Assembly: GCA_020638095.1 (NCBI GenBank)
Contig: JACKJF010000004.1
Span: 806,001 to 870,000, forward strand
Length of the DNA: 64,000 nucleotides
Source: Hyphomicrobiaceae bacterium
GTDB taxonomy: Bacteria; Pseudomonadota; Alphaproteobacteria; Rhizobiales; Devosiaceae
Direction: 5' to 3'
Of the stretch, positions 1 to 8,304 are shown piece by piece. Under the pieces are notes generated by a model, which was not told where the DNA came from, searched no databases, and worked only from the letters and a program-made list of their open reading frames with translations. A program made the translations under genes and the position numbers. The stretch's first letter is position 1. Each line of letters begins with the position of its first letter.

Positions 1-114
1 CGCGCCTTCCGGCACATTTCGGGAATCGATGACGATGGACGTGATGCCTTCGGCATCCGCATTGCGGATTTCCCCGGCGGTCGCCGCCACAAGTTCCTGA
101 ATCGAGAAAAGCAT
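1..114 (-). CDS. murF: UDP-N-acetylmuramoyl-tripeptide--D-alanyl-D-alanine ligase, N-terminal fragment
   Basis: Only the first 38 codons are in the window; the gene runs off the left edge. The peptide starts MLFSIQELVAATAGEI and continues with an IDSRNVPEGA segment, which matches the N-terminal substrate-binding domain of MurF (the DSR...GA element is shared by MurE and MurF). MurF adds D-Ala-D-Ala to the UDP-MurNAc-tripeptide in the cytoplasm. It starts 19 bases after the murE stop, the expected dcw gene order. The identification rests on few residues plus context. Confidence 0.85.
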   Translation of the reverse strand, partial: MLFSIQELVAATAGEIRNADAEGITSIVIDSRNVPEGA

Positions 115-133
115 CGCCCTCAGCGCCCGGTCC

Positions 134-1576
134 CTACGACCTCAGCGCATCGGCAACCACCTCATGGTCGGAAAAAGGATGCTTGGTCGTTCCAATGATC
201 TGATAATCCTCGTGACCCTTACCCGCAACCAGCAAAACGTCGCCCTCGCGCAAACCGTCGACCGCCGAGCGGATCGCCTCGGCGCGATCGCCGATCTCGA
301 CGGCGTTTTCGCTTGCCGCAAGGATTTCCCGCCGGATCGCCGCAGCATCTTCGGTGCGCGGATTGTCATCGGTCACGATGACCTCGTCGGCGCGCTCGGC
401 CGCAATCCGTCCCATGAGAGGCCGCTTGCCCTTGTCGCGGTCGCCGCCGGCGCCGAAAACCACCTTGAGCTTGCCGGATGCGTAGGGCCGGAGCGTATTC
501 AGGGCGACACCAAGCGCGTCCGGGGTGTGGGCATAGTCGATGAAGATCGCCGCGCCATCCTTTGTTCCGACCCGCTCGAGCCGCCCGCGCGCGCCACGCA
601 GGGTTTGCAGCGCCGGAATGACATTGTCGCGGTGTGCGCCGCCCGCCATGACCATGGCTGCGGCAACGATGGCGTTGGAAACCTGGAAATCGCCGGCAAG
701 CGGCAGCGTGAACTCAAGCGGTTCGCCCACGAGTTTGCCCGAAACCTTCTGTCCCCAACCATCCTGTTCGACCGAGGTGACCTCGATATAGGCGCCTTCC
801 CGCCCAACCGTCATGACGGTCGCGCCGCGTTCGAGCGCGGCGAACATGAAGGGAAGGTGCTCGGGATCGTCGGCATTGATGACCGCCGACCCGCCTTCTT
901 TCAAAAGGGTCGTGAAAAGCCTGAGCTTTGCATCCCGGTAGTCTTCCATCGTCGGGTGATAGTCGAGATGGTCGCGCGTGAGATTGGTGAACCCCACCAC
1001 GTCAAACGCGACGCCATCGATGCGGCGCTGGACGATACCGTGGCTCGAAGCCTCCATGATCACATGGTCGATGCCGTCGGCCTTAAGCGCCGCCAGCCGC
1101 CGGTGCAGGCTCAGCGGGTCGGGCGTCGTGTGCGTGCCGGGTTCGATCTGGTCGCGGAACTGCACGCCAAGCGTGCCGATCGAAGCGGAAGCCAGCCCCA
1201 TATAGTCCCAGATCTGACGCACGAAGGAGGCGATCGAGGTCTTGCCGTTCGTCCCGGTGATCCCGAACATCGTGGAGGGCTGCGGACCCGATGTCCGCAT
1301 CGCGGCAAGTGCGAAAGCCCGGCGCACATCGTCCACCACGACCACGGGAATACCAGGATCGGCGGCTGGCCTGCGGTCGGTGATCATCACCCGTGCGCCG
1401 CGCTCCACCGCCTTGGCGGCAAATGTGTCGCCATGCTGGACAAAGCCTGGCAGGGCAAAGAACGCGTCCCCCATGGCCAGGGCCCGGCTGTCGGCATGAA
1501 CGCCGGTGACACGGATCGTGTCCAACTTGCCTCTGTCGGTTGACCCGTCAAGCAGATCGGCGAGCAAAAAAGACAT
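134..1576 (-). CDS. murE: UDP-N-acetylmuramoyl-L-alanyl-D-glutamate--2,6-diaminopimelate ligase
   Basis: A 480-residue Mur ligase that adds meso-diaminopimelate to UDP-MurNAc-L-Ala-D-Glu, using ATP, in cytoplasmic peptidoglycan precursor synthesis. Visible motifs are HADSRA near residue 28 (UDP-sugar binding domain), the ATP loop GITGTNGKTS near residue 108, the central Mur signature HTTPD and MEASSHG, and DNPR near residue 403, which in this family marks specificity for meso-DAP rather than lysine. The start at MSFLLADLL was chosen because it lies two bases after the ftsI stop; an upstream extension would run 132 bases into ftsI. Translation is probably coupled to ftsI. Length is normal for the family. 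Confidence 0.97.
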   Translation of the reverse strand: MSFLLADLLDGSTDRGKLDTIRVTGVHADSRALAMGDAFFALPGFVQHGDTFAAKAVERGARVMITDRRPAADPGIPVVVVDDVRRAFALAAMRTSGPQPSTMFGITGTNGKTSIASFVRQIWDYMGLASASIGTLGVQFRDQIEPGTHTTPDPLSLHRRLAALKADGIDHVIMEASSHGIVQRRIDGVAFDVVGFTNLTRDHLDYHPTMEDYRDAKLRLFTTLLKEGGSAVINADDPEHLPFMFAALERGATVMTVGREGAYIEVTSVEQDGWGQKVSGKLVGEPLEFTLPLAGDFQVSNAIVAAAMVMAGGAHRDNVIPALQTLRGARGRLERVGTKDGAAIFIDYAHTPDALGVALNTLRPYASGKLKVVFGAGGDRDKGKRPLMGRIAAERADEVIVTDDNPRTEDAAAIRREILAASENAVEIGDRAEAIRSAVDGLREGDVLLVAGKGHEDYQIIGTTKHPFSDHEVVADALRS

Positions 1577-1578
1577 GT

Positions 1579-3297
1579 CTATTCCTGACCGGACCGCAGT
1601 TCGGCGGGAACCAGCGCCTGGTCGACCGCCGTATCGAAATCTGGCGCGACACCCAGCAAGGGGGCGACTCGCGCAATAATTCTGCCTGCCACTTCGCCCG
1701 CATTCCACCCCGCAGTATCACCAGATTGCGGGTTTTCCCGTTTCGGTTCGTCGACTACCACGACAAGCGCATATTGCGGATCGTTCAGCGGGAACGCCGC
1801 CGCAAAGGCATTGAAGTTCTTGTTGGACACATAGCGCCCGTTTTCAACCTTTTCCGCTGTCCCCGTCTTGCCGCCCGGAATGTATCCGTCGGCAATGCGG
1901 TTCATGTGTGTCGCGGTGCCGTCCATCGCATTAAGACGGAGCAGATAGCGGATACGCGCACTCGTCTCCGGCGAAATGACCTGCCGCCCCAGTTCCACAA
2001 TCTCCTCGGGCGTCCGGTGAAACAGCGTCGGCGGCAGATAGATGCCATTGTTGACCAGCCCGGCAATCGCCGAAGCCATATGCAGCGGCGTCACCGAAAG
2101 CCCGTGACCGAACGAGGCCGTAGCCGCAGCGATCTCGGAAAACTCATGCGGAATGGACGAGCGCTTGGTTTCCGGCAGCTCGACCGGCAGCGGGTCATCG
2201 AAGCCCATCCTGGTGAGGAAAGCCCGGTAATTGTCCTTTCCCCACGCCTGCATCAGGTGGATCGTGCCGACGTTGGAGGAATATTTGAAGATTTCCGGGA
2301 CCGACAGCACCCGGTGCTGGCCGTGATAGTCGTCAATCACATAACGCCCGAAGCGCACACCCGAAGTTGCGTCGAACCGGTCGGTGAGATGCACAAGACC
2401 GCTATCGAGCGCGCCCGCGAAGGTGATCGTCTTGAAGGTCGAACCGAGCTCGAACGTGCCGGCCGTGATCCGGTTGATGCGGCCCTCTTCGAGCGCCGAC
2501 GCCGGAACGTTTGGATCGAAGTCCGGCAGCGAAACAAGGCCCATGATCTCGCCGGTCTTGACATTGACCATCACCCCGGCCGCCGCGATCGCCTGATAGC
2601 GCATCAGGGAATCCTCGAGCTCGGCATGCATCGCGTGCTGGACCCTCAGATCGATGGAAAGCTCGATTTCGGTTGGACGTTCGGAGTCCGCGTTGAGCAC
2701 GTGCCGGTCGAGGTAGCGCTCAACCCCGGAAATCCCCTGATTGTCGATATTGACCGTGCCCAGAAGATGCGACGCGTCCGACCCGCCCGGATAGAAACGT
2801 TTGGTTTCGTTGACAAAATCGATGCCGGGCAAGCCGAGTTGCAGAACCTTTTCCTGCATGGCTGGCGAAAGCTCGCGTTCGAGCCACACGAAACCTTCGT
2901 CACCTTCGAGCCGCTGCCGAAGGAAATCGGTCGAAAGCTGCGGCAGCACCGCGTGCAGCTTCTCCACCGCTTCATCGACGTCGATGATGTTGCGCGGTTC
3001 GGCGTAAAGGCTCGGTGCCTCTATATCGAGAGCAAGCGGTTCGCCGTTCCGGTCGAGCAAAGTCGGCCGGGCCAGCGTCAGCTCGCTGTTGGCGCGCAAA
3101 AGGTCCGGATCCGCCGGCTTTTCGATGCCGAGCTGGATTAGCCGGCCGCAAATGATCAGAAAGACGACAATGAGTACGCCGACTGAAAACCAGATGCGCG
3201 AGCGCGTCAGGTTTTTGCGTGCCTTCCGCCCCCCCTCGAGCGCAATCTCGGGTTGCCGGCCAGCCAGATCGGACGTGGTGGGATCAGCGATGCTCAT
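1579..3297 (-). CDS. ftsI: peptidoglycan D,D-transpeptidase FtsI (PBP3)
   Basis: A 572-residue class B penicillin-binding protein that crosslinks septal peptidoglycan. A cytoplasmic tail of about 30 residues precedes one membrane segment (IWFSVGVLIVVFLIICG), then the PBP dimerisation domain and the transpeptidase domain. The three catalytic motifs are present: SxxK as GSTFKT near residue 286, SxN as SSN near 339, and KTGT near 477. Its start overlaps the ftsL stop by four bases (ATGA), so it is probably translationally coupled within the division operon. Length is typical of alphaproteobacterial FtsI. Confidence 0.97.
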   Translation of the reverse strand: MSIADPTTSDLAGRQPEIALEGGRKARKNLTRSRIWFSVGVLIVVFLIICGRLIQLGIEKPADPDLLRANSELTLARPTLLDRNGEPLALDIEAPSLYAEPRNIIDVDEAVEKLHAVLPQLSTDFLRQRLEGDEGFVWLERELSPAMQEKVLQLGLPGIDFVNETKRFYPGGSDASHLLGTVNIDNQGISGVERYLDRHVLNADSERPTEIELSIDLRVQHAMHAELEDSLMRYQAIAAAGVMVNVKTGEIMGLVSLPDFDPNVPASALEEGRINRITAGTFELGSTFKTITFAGALDSGLVHLTDRFDATSGVRFGRYVIDDYHGQHRVLSVPEIFKYSSNVGTIHLMQAWGKDNYRAFLTRMGFDDPLPVELPETKRSSIPHEFSEIAAATASFGHGLSVTPLHMASAIAGLVNNGIYLPPTLFHRTPEEIVELGRQVISPETSARIRYLLRLNAMDGTATHMNRIADGYIPGGKTGTAEKVENGRYVSNKNFNAFAAAFPLNDPQYALVVVVDEPKRENPQSGDTAGWNAGEVAGRIIARVAPLLGVAPDFDTAVDQALVPAELRSGQE

Positions 3298-3677
3298 TGC
3301 ACGACCAGTTCGTTGAGTTTGTCGCCAATTGGATCGATGCCGGCATCGAGCGATTCCAGCAGCCGGGTCAGCGCTTCGTCGTTTACGCGCTGCGGGCGCA
3401 TCGGAATGTCACTGACGGAACCATACTGCTTGGCGGAGATGACCTTGAGTTCGAGGCTGTCCAGATGCCGCGTGATGATCGGCTCGATATGGGATGGCTG
3501 GCTCAAAAACGCCCAGTCGGCCTGAAGAACGCTCAGGTTGGTGTTCTGCTGGGCGATATCGCGGGCGATCGCCGCCTTTTCGTCGGCAATCGTTTCAGTC
3601 TGGTATTTGAGGACGTAAACCCCCGCCAGCGCGAGAACCGAGGTCAAAAAGAGAATGAAATTGAGCGTCCGGATCAT
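3294..3677 (-). CDS. ftsL: cell division protein FtsL
   Basis: A 127-residue bitopic membrane protein. One N-terminal transmembrane segment (LNFILFLTSVLALAGVYVL) is followed by a heptad-rich region (ETIADEKAAIARDIAQQN...) likely to form the coiled coil that pairs with FtsB/DivIC in the divisome. FtsL is poorly conserved, so the call rests on size, topology and its position between rsmH and ftsI, overlapping both by four bases. A four-base ATGA overlap at each end indicates tight translational coupling. Confidence 0.88.
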   Translation of the reverse strand: MIRTLNFILFLTSVLALAGVYVLKYQTETIADEKAAIARDIAQQNTNLSVLQADWAFLSQPSHIEPIITRHLDSLELKVISAKQYGSVSDIPMRPQRVNDEALTRLLESLDAGIDPIGDKLNELVVQ

Positions 3678-4675
3678 GCGGCGCCCCGCATCCGGACCTC
3701 GGGCACCCCGAGCCCCTCAAAGGCGACTTTGCGCGCGGGCGCAGCGGTACGCCGCGCAGACCGCAGAATGGCTGACCGTGCCCTGGGGTTGCGATCGGTC
3801 TCTGCAATTCCCGGCTTCACCGCCCTGGCGACGGGGTCCCAGCGCATCGCTTCGGCCTGCCGTTCGGGCAGATGGCGCGACCGCGCACCTGCACCCGCAT
3901 CGACGCTGAAAAAGCGTTTGACGATGCGATCTTCGATCGAGTGGAACGTGACAACGCTGAGAACACCTCCGGCCCCGAGCAGCCTTTCGGCGGCAAAAAG
4001 ACCCAGGACCAGTTGATCGAATTCCTGGTTCACCGCGATTCTCAGCGCCTGAAAGCTGCGCGTCGCCGGATGAATGGCGCCGGGCTTGCGGCCGATGCTT
4101 TTCTCGATCAGGCCCGCCAGTTCGCCAGTCGTTGAAATGGGTTGTGCGGCCCGGCGCGTGACGATGGCTTTCGCGATCCGCCGCGACTTGCGTTCTTCGC
4201 CATAGCCGAAGAGCAGATTGGCGAGATCTTCTTCTTCCAACCCGTTGACGAGGTCGGAGGCGCTTGGCCCCTCACCGCTCATGCGCATGTCGAGCGGTCC
4301 GTCGCGGAGAAACGAAAAGCCCCGCTCCGCCTCGTCGATCTGCATCGAGCTGACCCCGATATCGAGCACAATCGCATCGACGGGGCCGTCGGCAAGCGCA
4401 TCGAGTTCGGAAAAGGTTCCCGGTTTGAATGTAAAACGGTCCGGAAACGCGGCGGCGAGAATTTCCGCATGCGGCCCGACCTTTGGGTCGCGATCGATCG
4501 CCATCACCCGCGCTCCGGCATCGAGCAGCGCGCGCGAATAGCCGCCGGCACCGAAAGTTCCATCAACAACGGTCTTGCCCGAAAGCGGCATCAGCGAGGC
4601 CAGAACCTCATCAAGAAGCACGGGCAGGTGTGGCGGCATATCACCGCCTGCTGCCCTTTCGCGCCCTGCCGCCAT
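3674..4675 (-). CDS. rsmH: 16S rRNA (cytosine-1402-N4)-methyltransferase
   Basis: A 333-residue SAM-dependent methyltransferase (MraW family) that methylates N4 of C1402 in 16S rRNA. It shows the family start HLPVLLDEVL, the SAM loop DGTFGAGGYS, the IDRDP acidic motif, the IVLDIGVSSMQ stretch, DGPLDMRM, and a C-terminal SFHSIEDRIVK signature. The ATG at 4675 gives a GGAG about ten bases upstream; an alternative ATG at 4639 (MPPHLPVLL) is possible. It is the first gene of the cluster: the usual mraZ is not upstream, and a divergent acetyltransferase gene begins 139 bases away. Confidence 0.95.
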   Translation of the reverse strand: MAAGRERAAGGDMPPHLPVLLDEVLASLMPLSGKTVVDGTFGAGGYSRALLDAGARVMAIDRDPKVGPHAEILAAAFPDRFTFKPGTFSELDALADGPVDAIVLDIGVSSMQIDEAERGFSFLRDGPLDMRMSGEGPSASDLVNGLEEEDLANLLFGYGEERKSRRIAKAIVTRRAAQPISTTGELAGLIEKSIGRKPGAIHPATRSFQALRIAVNQEFDQLVLGLFAAERLLGAGGVLSVVTFHSIEDRIVKRFFSVDAGAGARSRHLPERQAEAMRWDPVARAVKPGIAETDRNPRARSAILRSARRTAAPARKVAFEGLGVPEVRMRGAA

Positions 4676-4814
4676 TCTCGAAATACTCCGAGGTCCCGTC
4701 GCCAAGACCTGACACAAACTCGAATTCGTCGCTAAATTGTCATGCGGACGCTTAAGATTCGGTTTCCCATGTTTCCAGGGGCCGTTCGCGCGAACAATGC
4801 GCCGGAGAACCGCC

Positions 4815-5342
4815 ATGCCAAGGCCAAGCGTGGTCGAACAGAACCCAATCCGCGAGGCCATCGCCGCCGACCGGCCCGGCCTTGTCTCGATGCTTGAATC
4901 CATCCAGCGGCTGCGGCGCGGCCTCATCGGCTATCCGATGCGCCCGCCTGACCAGGCGACGCCGGACTATGTCGCCGAATTGTTCCGCCTCATCGACGAA
5001 CAGGATGGCCTGGTTCTGGTCTACGACATCCAGGGTCAGGTCGCCGGGTTCGTGGCCGGCTTCGTCGCCCGCGATGGGGACGTCAACGCCGAACCCGATT
5101 TCCGTGACTATGCCATGATCTCGGACGTCTTCGTCCGCACCAATCTGCGGGGCCTTGGCATTGCACGCGCCCTGTTGGCCGACTTCGAAGCTCGAATGGC
5201 CAAGCGGGGGGTGAAGCACCTGCGCATTTCAAGCAAGGTCAAGAACGAAGGCGCCACTCTCGCGTGGGAACGGCTCGGTTTCGACCCCTACGAAACTGTG
5301 TTCGTGAAGTCGATCGCAACGCCGGACGAAGGCGCCAGTTGA
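4815..5342 (+). CDS. GNAT family N-acetyltransferase
   Basis: A 175-residue GNAT-fold protein that would transfer an acetyl group from acetyl-CoA to an unknown amine or peptide. The acetyl-CoA pyrophosphate loop is seen as RGLGIARALL (residues near 115), preceded by the ISDVFV strand and followed by the AWERLGFDPYE segment typical of motif B. The ATG at 4815 has a good ribosome site, GGAGAA, eight bases upstream. It is divergent from rsmH. Its last four codons (GGC GCC AGT TGA) lie inside the 3' strand of the terminal P1 helix of the convergent rnpB gene. The substrate cannot be predicted. Confidence 0.88.
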   Translation: MPRPSVVEQNPIREAIAADRPGLVSMLESIQRLRRGLIGYPMRPPDQATPDYVAELFRLIDEQDGLVLVYDIQGQVAGFVAGFVARDGDVNAEPDFRDYAMISDVFVRTNLRGLGIARALLADFEARMAKRGVKHLRISSKVKNEGATLAWERLGFDPYETVFVKSIATPDEGAS

Positions 5343-5709
5343 CCTGTAAGCCGGGTTCTGTAGGGCGCGCCCGAAGACGCGCGTGGTGACCATTCATCTG
5401 CGACGCCCATCGCTGGGCGCCTGGTGCAACCAACCCGGACCGCTGCTCCGAAAACACGAGTGGAGTTGCCTCCGCGCGATCCCTATTTGGTCTTGCTCCC
5501 GGTGGGGTTTACCCTGCCGTCCCCGTTGCCGGGTCCGCGGTGCGCTCTTACCGCACCCTTTCACCTTTTCCCGGCCGAAGCCGGGTAGTTTGCTTTCTGT
5601 GGCACTTTCCCTGGGGTCACCCCCGCCGGACGCTATCCGGCACCGTGTTTTCGTGGAGCCCGGACTTTCCTCTCCCCGAAGGAAGCGGCCACCCGGTCAA
5701 CTGGCGCGC
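5331..5709 (-). ncRNA. rnpB: RNase P RNA component (type A)
   Basis: The catalytic RNA that matures the 5' ends of tRNAs with the protein RnpA. Read on the minus strand it contains the universal 5' element GAGGAAAGTCCGGGCTCC, the ACAGA motif, the GTAAGAGCGCACCGC element, and the 3' segment with ACAGAACCCGGCTTAC. The ends were set by the terminal helix P1: plus-strand 5332-5344 (GCGCCAGTTGACC) is exactly complementary to 5695-5707. The size, about 375 nt, fits bacterial type A. The 3' end overlaps the end of the convergent acetyltransferase gene. Confidence 0.97.
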
Positions 5710-5711
5710 TG

Positions 5712-5740
5712 ACATAAGGTTGCGGCGATAGGCCCGTCAA
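5712..5740 (-). promoter_or_regulatory. putative rnpB promoter
   Basis: On the minus strand a TTGACG (-35, plus 5735-5740) is followed after 17 bases by TTATGT (plus 5712-5717), placing a start about 5-7 bases later at the base of helix P1. The -35 is good and the -10 is poor (two of six matches), so the call leans on spacing and position. Confidence 0.5.
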
Positions 5741-5754
5741 GCGGAACAGCCGCG

Positions 5755-6444
5755 TCAGAACCCGCGTGCCTTGGACAGAATGTCATAGGCTTCGTTGATC
5801 GCGGCAAGCTTGGCCGTTGCCATGGTCACAAGTTCGGCAGGTACCCCGTTGGCCACCAGCCGGTCCGGGTGAAGCTCTCCGACCAGAGCCCGATAAGCCT
5901 TCTTGATCGCCTGATTGTCCATGTCCGGCTCGACACCGAGCACGAGATAGGGGTCAAGCCCGTCATCGCTGACCATGTGCTGGGCGGCCGCCTGTTCGAA
6001 CTGCTTTTCGCTGAAAGCGAAGATGGTCGAAACCTCCTTGAGGTATCCCAGTTCGTCCTCGTGGATGAACCCGTCCGCCGCCGCGATGGCGAAAAGCAGC
6101 GCGAAAACGTGCTGCAGTGTCTCCGGACTGTCATCGAAAAGCCGCTTCACTCTTCGCGCATAGGACTCAAAACCGGCCACATCCTTCTGGGCAAGTTCAA
6201 AAAACCAATCAACCTGCTCTGCCGATTCCGGCGCGACCTGAACCATGTCGCGGAACGTTTTGACTTCCGACGCCGAGACCACCCCGTCGGCCACCGCCAT
6301 CTTGGCGGCGAGCGCCACGAGCGCCACCGTGAAGGCGGCGTCGCGGCCGCCCAGAAGCCAGCGCTCAGGGTCGAGCAGGCCGATGAGGGAATCCACCCGT
6401 CCCCTGATGTCGATGATTTCCGAAATGCGCTGCCAGACCGACAT
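5755..6444 (-). CDS. TerB-domain and J-domain (DnaJ-like, DjlA-type) protein
   Basis: A 229-residue protein. Residues about 40-150 form an alpha-helical, acidic TerB-like domain (AAKMAVADGVVSASEVKTF and AIAAADGFIHEDEL, two similar helix-D-G-helix units). Residues about 165-229 form a J domain (DPYLVLGVEPDMDNQAIKKA) with the HPD tripeptide (GELHPDRL) needed to stimulate an Hsp70 ATPase. The same order is found in DjlA-type co-chaperones, but no N-terminal membrane segment is seen here, so it is probably cytosolic. Start chosen at MSVWQRISEI, where similarity begins. It stands upstream of rnpB on the same strand. Confidence 0.85.
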   Translation of the reverse strand: MSVWQRISEIIDIRGRVDSLIGLLDPERWLLGGRDAAFTVALVALAAKMAVADGVVSASEVKTFRDMVQVAPESAEQVDWFFELAQKDVAGFESYARRVKRLFDDSPETLQHVFALLFAIAAADGFIHEDELGYLKEVSTIFAFSEKQFEQAAAQHMVSDDGLDPYLVLGVEPDMDNQAIKKAYRALVGELHPDRLVANGVPAELVTMATAKLAAINEAYDILSKARGF

Positions 6445-6544
6445 GCCGCCCCGATCGCTCCGCTTTCGGGACAGGCCGCCCCGCACGAACCGTCAGTTTA
6501 GGCGAATGGTGGTGGGCTGCAAGCCGGGAGGTGGTGTCGAGAAC

Positions 6545-7360
6545 TTATCGGCCGATATTGCGCCGCGGCACCGGCCTTGCCCCATAGCCGTTGTCGATCT
6601 GGATCCACCCAACAAGGTAGGGCAGAACCGGCTCAACGCCCTGAACAACCGTGTTTTCAAGCTCCGCCCGCGCGTTGACCTGGTCGAGCCGGCGTGGCCA
6701 GCTTCCATCCGCGGATTCATTGACCAGCGGGTCGAGCGAGATCGAACGCGCGGCAACAATCGTCGCGTCGACCGGTACCGGAACAGGAACGAGGATCGGG
6801 CGGTTCTCGCGTGGCGCGGGAATAGGCGCGGTCAGGTCGATCGGTGCGTCGCCCTCATCGAAATGGATGACGCCGACCGGTTTCATGTCGATCAGTGCGA
6901 CCTCGACCGGCTCGGAGGCGTCACCATCGATCGCGGGAGTCAAACCGTCCGGCACCGCCGGAGCCGTGTCCGCAAGGGCCGGTTCAACGGATTTGACCGG
7001 GTCCGGCGCCGCAACCGGCAAACCGGCAACGTTGGTGGCAAAATCGATGACCCGCACCGGATTGGACGGAACAACGTGCCCGTCCGCGCCCGGACTATTT
7101 GCGTCCGCCCCGACCAAAGGACTGTCTGAGATTTCCAGGTCGCTTGCCTCAGGCTGTGCCGCGACCTCGAATGTTCTAGCCGCAGGTCCGGGCATGGGAC
7201 CGTAGACGTCGTCGCTCGCTTCTCCCGAAACCGAATTCGCCGCCGAATCCAGCAGCGGCAGCCGGCCTGTCCAATCGGCGACCGCGATTTCGTGTGCAAG
7301 GGTGATTGAAACGACCGCGAGTGCGGCCCCCGCTGCGAGCGGGCGCACGATGGATGCCAT
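6545..7360 (-). CDS. secreted hypothetical protein with acidic, proline-rich middle
   Basis: A 271-residue protein that I do not recognise. It has a probable signal peptide (MASIVRPLAAGAALAVVSIT...) and then a long low-complexity region rich in Asp, Pro, Ala and Val, probably disordered in the periplasm. The C-terminal 60 residues look more ordered (RSISLDPLVNESADGSW..., ending VGWIQIDNGYGARPVPRR). The ATG at 7360 has a strong GGGGAG site seven bases upstream. A full CtrA-type box (TTAA-N7-TTAAC on this strand) sits 70-84 bases upstream of the start, so cell-cycle control is possible. Confidence 0.7.
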   Translation of the reverse strand: MASIVRPLAAGAALAVVSITLAHEIAVADWTGRLPLLDSAANSVSGEASDDVYGPMPGPAARTFEVAAQPEASDLEISDSPLVGADANSPGADGHVVPSNPVRVIDFATNVAGLPVAAPDPVKSVEPALADTAPAVPDGLTPAIDGDASEPVEVALIDMKPVGVIHFDEGDAPIDLTAPIPAPRENRPILVPVPVPVDATIVAARSISLDPLVNESADGSWPRRLDQVNARAELENTVVQGVEPVLPYLVGWIQIDNGYGARPVPRRNIGR

Positions 7361-7429
7361 GATCTGCTCCCCGTTTTGGCGCCCCCGCCATCCGGGAAAC
7401 CGAAGCCGCACAAAGCGGCGAGATTATGG

Positions 7430-7444
7430 TTAATGCCGCATTAA
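7430..7444 (-). promoter_or_regulatory. CtrA-type box upstream of the secreted protein gene
   Basis: Read on the minus strand this is TTAA-TGCGGCA-TTAAC (the final C lies at 7429), matching the alphaproteobacterial CtrA consensus TTAA-N7-TTAAC. It overlaps the stop codon of metF and lies 70-84 bases before the secreted-protein start. Confidence 0.5.
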
Positions 7445-8304
7445 TGCCCGAGCAGGCGCGCCAGCGCGATCACGAGTTCGGACCGGTTCATTGTGAAGAA
7501 ATGAAAGGTCCTGACCCCGCCCTCGAGCAGTTCGGTAACCTGCTGCGCCGCCGTCGCCGCGGCAAGCATGCCGTGAAGTTCGGTCCCCGCCTGGACCCCC
7601 TCGAACCGGCGCGAAAGCTCGTCGGGAATGCGCGCCTTGCACTTGGCGGCAAAGCGGCTGACCTGCGCAAAATTGTGGATTGGCTGGATACCGGGCACGA
7701 TTGGCACGGAAATACCCGCCGCCCGGCACCGCTCCAGGAACTGCCAGTAATCGGCATTGTCGAAGAACATCTGCGTGATGGCCCGGCTCGCCCCGGCATC
7801 GATCTTGCGTTTCAGGTTGCCGATCTCGAATGCCCAGTCCCGGCTTTCCGGGTGCATTTCCGGGTAGGCGGCGACCGAAATGTCGAAATCGCCCAGCCGC
7901 TTGATGCCGGAAACAAGGTCGGCCGCATCGCGATACCCATCCGGCCTCGCCTCGAACTTCTCGCCGATCCCTGCCGGCGGATCACCCCGAAGGGCAACGA
8001 TGCGGTTGATGCCGTTGGTCTGATAACCGCGCACCACATCATCGACTTCCGCCCGCGATGCGCCAACGCAGGTCAGGTGCGCCGCAGCATCGAGACCAGT
8101 GCGCCGCTTGACCTCCGAAACCATGCGCGTCGTCCGCTCACGATCCGACCCGCCCGCCCCATAGGTCACCGAGACCATGCTCGGCCTGAGCGGGGCCAGG
8201 GCCGTCAGGCTTTCCCAGAACTTTTCCTCCGCCGCCTCGGTCTTTGGCGGGAAGAATTCAAACGACATCGAGACGCCACGCGCCCGGTTTGCCTCATAGG
8301 CCAT
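7441..8304 (-). CDS. metF: 5,10-methylenetetrahydrofolate reductase
   Basis: A 287-residue FAD-dependent TIM-barrel enzyme that reduces methylene-THF to methyl-THF for methionine synthesis. Family features seen are SFEFFPPKT at the start, VSVTYGAGG, AHLTCVG, IVALRGDPP (substrate loop), the catalytic region AAYPEMHPES, ITQMFFD, and VPGIQPI. The ATG at 8304 has AGGA upstream and overlaps the end of the ArsR-methyltransferase gene by 11 bases, suggesting coupled expression. That context, with the palindrome upstream of the regulator, places the pair in methionine/SAM-cycle control. Confidence 0.96.
   Translation of the reverse strand: MAYEANRARGVSMSFEFFPPKTEAAEEKFWESLTALAPLRPSMVSVTYGAGGSDRERTTRMVSEVKRRTGLDAAAHLTCVGASRAEVDDVVRGYQTNGINRIVALRGDPPAGIGEKFEARPDGYRDAADLVSGIKRLGDFDISVAAYPEMHPESRDWAFEIGNLKRKIDAGASRAITQMFFDNADYWQFLERCRAAGISVPIVPGIQPIHNFAQVSRFAAKCKARIPDELSRRFEGVQAGTELHGMLAAATAAQQVTELLEGGVRTFHFFTMNRSELVIALARLLGH

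Noticed and set aside
164..1543. Long plus-strand open frame of 459 codons opposite murE, and a similar one opposite ftsI (1540-3141)
   Set aside because: They lie antisense to clear murE and ftsI, have no recognisable domain, and reflect the lack of A/T-rich stop codons in GC-rich DNA.
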